From NCBI GenBank assembly GCA_045631885.1, contig JAZQVN010000028.1, positions 1-64,000 of the forward strand: a stretch of DNA of 64,000 bases. Reading direction: 5' to 3'. This DNA comes from CAJOLV01 sp045631885 (GTDB lineage Bacteria > Bacillota_I > Bacilli_A > RFN20 > CAG-826). A model generated the notes under the pieces. That model ran no database searches. It was not told the DNA's origin and worked only from the letters and a program-made list of their open reading frames with translations. Both the position numbers and the translations under genes were made by a program. This document shows, piece by piece, positions 58,697 to 64,000 of this stretch (positions are counted from its first letter, which is position 1; every line of letters starts with the position of its first letter).

Positions 58697-59401
58697 CTAA
58701 AGTAATTCTTTTTTCTTTTTGTCGAATTCTTCTTGAGTAATAATTCCTTCATCTAACATTTTTTTGTATTTCAAAATCAAATCAATCTTTTCACTTTCGG
58801 ATAAAACTGGTTTTGGTTGTGGATCGTTTTTTGGAGTGTTTAATGAACTAGAAGTTGTGTTTGTATAATGCGTTGATGGCGATGGTTTATACGAACGGTT
58901 CGTTCTGATTCTTTGCCCTGAAGAATGTTTGGAGTTATACAAAAGAACGCCCGTAACTAGTAAAACAAAAACAATTATGTGCATGACAGAATAACTTACA
59001 GGACCGGATCCTAATTGTAAATTATATTGTCCGTTTTGATTAACGTTCGTGATACTCAGTGTGCAGAACGAGATGATTAAAGCAACAAGTGACATTATTG
59101 CCATTAGCACCGAAACCGTGACGCCATTCATTTCGTTACCGCATTTTTCCTCTATGTTGTAGCAAACAATGAAACCAATTATCGCCATGACCATAATCAA
59201 TATTTGTAAAACAAATAAGAAAGTTAATGCGCCGTATTGTTTCCATAAAACTGCTTGACCTTGAAAATTACCTGCACTGCCAAACATCAAGTTAAACATA
59301 TTAGGGCCACCGGTGCCACCAGTGTTTGAAAAAGCATCCCCAAAAAAAGCAAAAATGCTTGCTAAAGCAATGATAGAAGCAACAACAAGACACGCTAACA
59401 T
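58697..59401 (-). CDS. Membrane protein with C-terminal SHOCT domain
   Basis: 234 residues: about four membrane helices (about 2-22, 57-80, 93-118, 140-162), a Ser/Thr/Pro-rich linker and a C-terminal SHOCT motif (IDLILKYKKMLDEGIITQEEFDKKKKELL). SHOCT modules are short oligomerisation elements. A longer frame exists, but GTAGGAGG fixes this ATG. Function unknown. Confidence 0.82.
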   Translation of the reverse strand: MLACLVVASIIALASIFAFFGDAFSNTGGTGGPNMFNLMFGSAGNFQGQAVLWKQYGALTFLFVLQILIMVMAIIGFIVCYNIEEKCGNEMNGVTVSVLMAIMSLVALIISFCTLSITNVNQNGQYNLQLGSGPVSYSVMHIIVFVLLVTGVLLYNSKHSSGQRIRTNRSYKPSPSTHYTNTTSSSLNTPKNDPQPKPVLSESEKIDLILKYKKMLDEGIITQEEFDKKKKELL

Positions 59402-59423
59402 AAAACAGCCTCCTACTTTAAAT

Positions 59424-59464
59424 AGTATATTAAGAGAGAGATGAGAGACAAGCACTTTAGTGCT
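59424..59464 (-). promoter_or_regulatory. Promoter of the SHOCT gene with adjacent palindrome
   Basis: On the minus strand TTGTCT (59451-59446), 16 bases, TATACT (59429-59424). AGCAC-TTTA-GTGCT (59451-59464) lies directly upstream of the -35. Confidence 0.55.
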
Positions 59465-59547
59465 CGTGTTAAACCGTAACCGCTTCAACGCATTATTAAA
59501 CATTGTCGAAATGCAACCTACTTTGTTACAATTGCAGAAAATAAAGT

Positions 59548-59602
59548 CTTTCGAGATGATAAAACAAAAACCACATTAACGTGGTTAGTGTTTCATTTGG
59601 CA
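59548..59602 (-). repeat. Direct repeat of the tRNA-Arg downstream region, distal copy (with terminator)
   Basis: 55 bases nearly identical to 60198-60253, which begins with the last five bases of tRNA-Arg (TGCCA on the minus strand) and includes its terminator. The stem CCAC/GTGG with TTTTTGTTTT also ends the 59620-60030 gene. Confidence 0.8.
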
Positions 59603-59619
59603 GGAACTAAAATATGAGA

Positions 59620-60030
59620 TTAATTTGGCCAACTTTCAAATGCATTATACGGAATTCTTTCAAGTGGTATTTCGCTTAAACCGTATAATGCCGCTGCTAT
59701 TTTAACAATAGTGGCGGATAAGTCTGGATCTTTTCTTGAATCTTCTGCAAGCATTTTTCTTGTGAACGAAGCTTCAAATGTATCGTTATTAAATTTAAAT
59801 TTAGAATCAACAAGCATTGAAATATAATCAGCAAAATCTTCTTGATATGATGTATCGCAAATAACAACTACATAAGAATAAAACATTCTTAACATGTTTT
59901 CAGGAGCCTTAGAATATTTATATTCTGCTCTCTCAAAATCATCAGTAAGTTTCTTTAAATCATCGATTACATCAAATACTCTATCGGTTGATTTTCGTCT
60001 ATAGTAAACAACTAATTCTCTAAAATCCAT
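59620..60030 (-). CDS. Hypothetical protein between duplicated tRNA-Arg flanks
   Basis: 136 residues, mostly helical and charged, with no signal peptide and no recognisable domain (starts MDFRELVVYYRRKSTDRVFDV, ends LSEIPLERIPYNAFESWPN). AGAGGTGAAG lies upstream of the ATG and TGTTATAAT, an extended -10, at 60077-60069. It is the only gene in a segment of about 600 bases bounded by two copies of the tRNA-Arg 3' flank, so it may be a recent arrival. I cannot assign a function. Confidence 0.65.
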   Translation of the reverse strand: MDFRELVVYYRRKSTDRVFDVIDDLKKLTDDFERAEYKYSKAPENMLRMFYSYVVVICDTSYQEDFADYISMLVDSKFKFNNDTFEASFTRKMLAEDSRKDPDLSATIVKIAAALYGLSEIPLERIPYNAFESWPN

Positions 60031-60068
60031 ATCTTCACCTCTATATTAATTAGGTCTTAAGCGCTTTT

Positions 60069-60077
60069 ATTATAACA
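60069..60077 (-). promoter_or_regulatory. Extended -10 promoter of the hypothetical gene
   Basis: TGTTATAAT on the minus strand, about 40 bases before the ATG; the same string occurs at 24818-24826 on the plus strand. Confidence 0.5.
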
Positions 60078-60140
60078 AATACCTTATTTGATTATATAAA
60101 ATCTTTCTAGATTGCAACACGATAATTAATGCATTTCTAA

Positions 60141-60165
60141 CCGTTAGGATTACTAGCGGCTTTTT
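60141..60165 (+). terminator. Terminator-like hairpin on the plus strand
   Basis: CCGTTAG, GATTA, CTAGCGG then CTTTTTGG. No plus-strand gene precedes it, so it may be a relic or a hairpin in the tRNA trailer. Confidence 0.4.
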
Positions 60166-60197
60166 GGAACAACTGTTAGAGGTGTCAATGTTTGAGG

Positions 60198-60253
60198 CTT
60201 TCGAGGTGACAAAACAAAAACCACTCAACGAGTGGTTAGTGTTTCATTTGGCA
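60198..60253 (-). repeat. Direct repeat of the tRNA-Arg downstream region, tRNA-proximal copy (with terminator)
   Basis: 56 bases covering the last five bases of tRNA-Arg and its terminator (AACCACTCG, TTGA spacer region, GAGTGGTT, then TTTGTTTT on the minus strand). It matches 59548-59602 with few differences. Confidence 0.8.
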
Positions 60254-60325
60254 CCCTCGAAACGACTCGAACGTTCGACCCTCTGCTTAGAAGGCAGATG
60301 CTCTATCCGGCTGAGCTACGAGGGC
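60249..60325 (-). tRNA. tRNA-Arg (anticodon UCU), CCA encoded
   Basis: 77 bases. Acceptor GCCCTCG with CGAGGGT (first pair G-U), D arm GCTCAGCCGGATAGAGC, anticodon arm TCTGC-CTTCTAA-GCAGA with UCU, T arm with GTTCGAGTC, then discriminator G and a genomic CCA. UCU reads AGA, the main Arg codon of this genome. Confidence 0.95.
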
Positions 60326-60338
60326 AAGTGCGAATAAT

Positions 60339-60367
60339 ATATTATATATAAATTAACTTTTTTTCAA
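60339..60367 (-). promoter_or_regulatory. Promoter of tRNA-Arg
   Basis: On the minus strand TTGAAA (60367-60362), a 17-base spacer and TAATAT (60344-60339), overlapping TATAAT (60346-60341). Confidence 0.65.
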
Positions 60368-60404
60368 GAAGTTATTTACTCCAAATGGGGCAATCTTACC
60401 AAAA

Positions 60405-62168
60405 CTACAATCCAAAATGAATCTTGTTATATAAAGCTAAAGCGACTTTCTTTGGCAAGATTTGTTCTAATTCTTCTAAAGTAGCTTCTTTTAATAAATT
60501 AATATCTTGATAAGCGCGATAAACTTTTTCCTTGCCTTTTTCACCTAGTCCAGGAACATCATCTAATAGAGAGGATTTCATCGCTTTGGAGCGTTTTTCC
60601 TTATGGAAAGAGATAGCGAATCTATGTACTTCGTCTTGCATTCTGGTTAATAAGAAGAATATCGCTTTGTTTTCAATTGGATAAACATTTCCGTCTTTAT
60701 CCATTAAGCCTCTAGTTTGATGCTTATCGTTCTTCACTAAGCCATATACTGGAATATCCGCTTTCGCGGCCTCTAGTGCCTTTAAAGTGACTTTTATTTG
60801 CTTTTGTCCACCATCGACAAGGATCAAATCAGGAAGTTTTCTATTTTCATTCACTAATCTAGAGTAATGACGATAAGTAATTTCTTCCATGCTCTTTAAA
60901 TCATCACGAGCTTCCTCGTGTTCAATTTTGAATTTACGATAAAGTTTTTTCGCGGGCTCGCCATTGATGAAAGCCACCATCGCACCAACTGGAGAAGATC
61001 CTTGGATATGTGAATTATCAAATAATTCAATATGCAATGGAGTTGGGATATTAATAATATTTCCTAATTCTTCAAGAAGTTCTAATTTACTATCATCTAA
61101 TTTCGCGGATAAGAAATATTCATCTAGCGCATTTGAGGCGTTTTCTTTCGCGGAGATGACTAATTCTAATAATTTACCTTTTGTAACTAGATTCACAGAG
61201 CAATCTAATAAATCGTTTAATAATTCTGCGACTATCTCGTTATTGATAATTACTTCCGTAGGAGTAGGTTGTTTTTGATAGAATTGGAGAATTAAATCAG
61301 CGACTTGTTCTTCTGTATCGCCAAATTCTTCAACGGTGAAAACTTGTTTACCTAATAAGATGCCTTTACGGTAGAGAAAAACTGCGAGAGAAAGATAACC
61401 GCTTCTAGAAGCGAAAGCAAAAATATCTCTATCGGTGCGGTCGTTCATTTCAACATTTTGATTGATATTTAAATGTTCAATCGCGGTGATTGTTTTCTTA
61501 TATTCATTGGCGAGTTCATATTCTTGCTTATCACTCGCTTCAATCATCTTGATTTTTAAACTTGAAATCTGCTTTTGATTGTTTCCTCTCATGAAGGATT
61601 TGATTTCTTCTCTAATCTCTTCATAAACGCTTTCTTCAATCTTATTAACACATGGCGCTAAACAGGTTCCAAGATGATAATATAGACAAGTTTGATGAGC
61701 TAAATTAGAGCATTTCCTAATAGGAAAAATCTTGTTTAATAAGGAAATTAGCTCATAAGCTGCGCTTGAATTTGGATAAGGACCGAAATAATCGTAATTC
61801 TTTTTATCTTTATCATTTCTTTTGATGCTTAAATATGGATCACCCTTTTTGGTTAAAGCGATATATGGGTAATGAGAACCATCTTTTAATAGAATGTTAT
61901 ATTTTGGGTAATGAGTTTGAATTAAATTCATCTCTAAAACAAGAGCTTCTTTTTCGTTCGCGGTGATGATTGTTTCAAAATATTCAACATTCATAACCAT
62001 CTTTTGGACTTTGCCTTGTTGTGGTCTTAAGAAATACTGACTGACCCTTTTTTGTAAATCTTTGGCTTTGCCAACATAGATGATCGTGTTATTTTTATCA
62101 TGCATCAAATAAACACCAGGGAGGTGCTTTAGATTAGATATTAATGCCTTTATTCTTTCGCTAATCAT
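60405..62168 (-). CDS. uvrC: Excinuclease ABC subunit C
   Basis: The dual nuclease of nucleotide excision repair. GIY-YIG domain (PGVYLMHDKNNTIIYVGKAKDL), cysteine cluster (CSNLAHQTCLYYHLGTCLAPC), UVR motif, RNase H-like domain (IELFDNSHIQGSSPVGAMV, LILVDGGQKQIKV) and C-terminal helix-hairpin-helix (LLDDVPGLGEKGKEKVYRAY); 587 residues. Its ATG overlaps the mutS2 TGA (ATGA). No clear terminator separates it from tRNA-Arg. Confidence 0.96.
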   Translation of the reverse strand: MISERIKALISNLKHLPGVYLMHDKNNTIIYVGKAKDLQKRVSQYFLRPQQGKVQKMVMNVEYFETIITANEKEALVLEMNLIQTHYPKYNILLKDGSHYPYIALTKKGDPYLSIKRNDKDKKNYDYFGPYPNSSAAYELISLLNKIFPIRKCSNLAHQTCLYYHLGTCLAPCVNKIEESVYEEIREEIKSFMRGNNQKQISSLKIKMIEASDKQEYELANEYKKTITAIEHLNINQNVEMNDRTDRDIFAFASRSGYLSLAVFLYRKGILLGKQVFTVEEFGDTEEQVADLILQFYQKQPTPTEVIINNEIVAELLNDLLDCSVNLVTKGKLLELVISAKENASNALDEYFLSAKLDDSKLELLEELGNIINIPTPLHIELFDNSHIQGSSPVGAMVAFINGEPAKKLYRKFKIEHEEARDDLKSMEEITYRHYSRLVNENRKLPDLILVDGGQKQIKVTLKALEAAKADIPVYGLVKNDKHQTRGLMDKDGNVYPIENKAIFFLLTRMQDEVHRFAISFHKEKRSKAMKSSLLDDVPGLGEKGKEKVYRAYQDINLLKEATLEELEQILPKKVALALYNKIHFGL

Positions 62169-64000
62169 TTAAATGTGACCACAGTAGCGCCGCCCCCGCC
62201 GTCATTCGCTCCACCTAATGTATATGTTAAGTCCTTTTGCTTTGACAAAATCTCGTGGGTTAACTTTCTTAATGCGCCACTACCAAAACCATGGATAATT
62301 CTGACCGTTTTAAAATGTTTAATACGGCAGTCATCAAGATATTTGATAATCGCATCTTTAGCTTCTTCGACATGTAAACCGATGATGTTTAATTCTAATC
62401 CAACGTTTAATTTCATTAATGAATCGTAATTATTCTCGGATTTTCTTACTTTTGAAGAGCCTACTTTTCGTTCAATTTTATGAAGTTTATCAATTGATAC
62501 ATCCATGGACATCCCGCTATCAGTGGCGACATAAGCTTTGTCACCTTTGATTCTTTTGACGATACCATGGATATTTAAAGCGGGTATGGAGACATAGTCT
62601 CCAACACTAATTTCTTCATTATAAGTAACGATATCTGTGCTTTCTTCTAAGTTCTCTAATCTTTGTTTTAATTCGATAACTTCGTGTAATTTCAAATCAC
62701 CTTTAGATAAAGCGGAAATAATCTCTTCCACTTCTTTTTTGGCTTTTTCGATGATTTGACGTTTTTCTTCTTCAACAGATTCGAGGAGTTTTTCTCTTCT
62801 CTCTTTTAATAACTTCTCATCGTTATCTAATCTCTTTTCTAACGCGGAAAGCTTCTCTTCTTTACGTTTTAATTCATCTTCTAAAAGGGTGATTTCTTCA
62901 ATCTTCTTTTGGAGGATATAAAGTAATTCTTGAGATTCATTTTTCACATTATTTGCGAGATAATCTCTTGATTCGTTAATAATATTAACGGGTATTCCAT
63001 ATCTACTAGCGACATCTAAAGCATATGAATGTCCAGGTGCGGCATATTTAAACTTATAAGTTGGTAAAAGTAATTCTTCGTTAAATATCATCGAAGAGTT
63101 TTCTAAATTCTCTGATAAGAAGGCATATTCTTTTAACGCTTCAAAGTGCGATGAAATCATCGCTAAAGAGTGCTTGCTTTCTAAATATTTAACAACACTT
63201 AAGGCTAACGCTTCGCCTTCTTTTGGATCAGTGCCAGTTCCTAATTCATCTAGTAAAACCAAATCTCTTCCTTTCGCGACTTTCACTATCGCTGCAATAT
63301 TAGACATATGAGCAGAGAATGTTGATAAGTTATCGCTTAATGATTGATTATCACCAATATCAATATAAATATTGGAGAAATACCCTAGTGTACCTTTACT
63401 AATTGGAATCGCTAAACCAGATTGATGCATTAAGACTAATAATCCCACCGTTTTTAAAGAGACTGTTTTACCGCCAGCGTTAGGGCCGGAGATAATGACA
63501 ATTCTTTTTTGTTCATCAAGATAATAAGTGTTCGCCACTACTTTTTCTTTTTCAATTAGTGGATGTCTGGCATTAACTAAATCAACGATTTGTTTATCGC
63601 TATGCTCTGGAATAATCGCATCGATTTCTGACATATACTGCGCTTTCGCACTTAAGAAGTCTAATTCAGCGATAACACCATTATTATGGATAATCTCTCC
63701 TTCTTGAAGGAGGACTAATGCAGTTAAGGCTTTAAGAATCTTTCTACACTCTTCTTGTTCTTCGATATTTAACGCGGTTAATTGGTTATTTAATTGCACG
63801 ACTTCCATCGGTTCGATAAATGTTGTCGCCCCACTAGAAGAGACATCGTAAACGATACCCAAGACTTTACTTTTCTCACTAGTTTTGACAGGTAACACAA
63901 AGTGTCCATCTCTAATTGTCGCGTTTTCATCATTTAAATATGATGAGTAAGCAAAAGATAAAGAAGCAATCTTTTGTTGTAACTGCACTTCCACTTTTTT
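62165..64000 (-). CDS. mutS2: Endonuclease MutS2 (5' end outside window)
   Basis: MutS2 limits recombination and rescues collided ribosomes. The frame runs through the right edge, so roughly the first 170 residues are missing. Seen: the end of the core domain (GHFVLPVKTSEKSKVLGIVYD), Walker A ISGPNAGGKTVSLKTVG, Walker B LVLLDELGTGTDPKEG, a long coiled coil, a KOW-like region and the C-terminal Smr domain (LNIIGLHVEEAKDAIIKYL, IIHGFGSGALRK). It ends in TGA overlapping uvrC. Confidence 0.96.
   Translation of the reverse strand, partial: KKVEVQLQQKIASLSFAYSSYLNDENATIRDGHFVLPVKTSEKSKVLGIVYDVSSSGATTFIEPMEVVQLNNQLTALNIEEQEECRKILKALTALVLLQEGEIIHNNGVIAELDFLSAKAQYMSEIDAIIPEHSDKQIVDLVNARHPLIEKEKVVANTYYLDEQKRIVIISGPNAGGKTVSLKTVGLLVLMHQSGLAIPISKGTLGYFSNIYIDIGDNQSLSDNLSTFSAHMSNIAAIVKVAKGRDLVLLDELGTGTDPKEGEALALSVVKYLESKHSLAMISSHFEALKEYAFLSENLENSSMIFNEELLLPTYKFKYAAPGHSYALDVASRYGIPVNIINESRDYLANNVKNESQELLYILQKKIEEITLLEDELKRKEEKLSALEKRLDNDEKLLKERREKLLESVEEEKRQIIEKAKKEVEEIISALSKGDLKLHEVIELKQRLENLEESTDIVTYNEEISVGDYVSIPALNIHGIVKRIKGDKAYVATDSGMSMDVSIDKLHKIERKVGSSKVRKSENNYDSLMKLNVGLELNIIGLHVEEAKDAIIKYLDDCRIKHFKTVRIIHGFGSGALRKLTHEILSKQKDLTYTLGGANDGGGGATVVTFK

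Overview
The window is one stretch of an AT-rich bacterial chromosome from a low-GC Bacilli/Mollicutes-like lineage (uncultured RF39, Izemoplasma or Erysipelotrichales type; an inference from gene content and order, not a placement). Leucine is mostly TTA and arginine mostly AGA. TGA is a normal stop codon (dinB, ispH, trmK, mutS2, the MBL hydrolase and the DUF1624 gene all end in TGA), so this is not a code-4 mycoplasma. Gene order follows Bacillus in many blocks: ruvB-secDF-recJ-rel-hisS-aspS, yqhY-nusB-xseA-xseB-dxs, xerD-deoB, yqeG-yqeH-yhbY-nadD-yqeK, plsY/parE-parC, ybeY-cdd-era-recO-glyS-dnaG-rpoD-trmK-yqfO and hrcA-grpE-dnaK-dnaJ.

Layout. 1-16.2 kb (+ strand): end of ruvB, fused secDF, recJ, a heterodimeric ABC exporter, rel, hisS, aspS, tkt. 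16.2-16.6 kb: two apparent small RNAs, each with its own promoter and terminator. 16.6-24.7 kb (+): yqhY, nusB, xseA, xseB, dxs, dinB, xerD, deoB and a lone PemK/MazF-like gene. 25-32.9 kb (-): the nadD-yqeK fusion operon and topoisomerase IV. 33-40 kb, mixed strands: plsY, efp, rpmG, ispG, nfo, ispH. 40-49.9 kb (-): yqfO, trmK, rpoD, dnaG, glyS, recO, era, cdd, ybeY and a C39-peptidase membrane protein. 50-54.8 kb (-): the HrcA/CIRCE-controlled chaperone operon. 54.9-60.3 kb: lipoprotein, msrA, an acyl-CoA synthetase/acyltransferase pair, a SHOCT membrane protein, a small hypothetical gene between duplicated tRNA-Arg downstream sequences, and tRNA-Arg(UCU). 60.4-64 kb (-): uvrC and mutS2, cut by the window end.

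Almost all genes are core housekeeping: DNA repair and topology (ruvB, recJ, xseAB, dinB, nfo, recO, uvrC, mutS2, parCE), MEP isoprenoid synthesis (dxs, ispG, ispH), translation, protein export and heat shock. The unusual material lies between genes and in protein tails. It comprises the two unassigned RNAs; five copies of a triple 11-bp TTAGTAG repeat; a 27-bp inverted repeat shared by the PemK-like and C39 genes; a GTTAACATA(A/T)T motif at dinB, nfo/ispH, rpmG/ispG and one orphan promoter; widespread promoter placement that predicts leaderless mRNAs; Q-x-N-L-F sliding-clamp-like motifs near the ends of RuvB, ParC and DinB; and EF-hand-like loops in both extracytoplasmic domains of SecDF.
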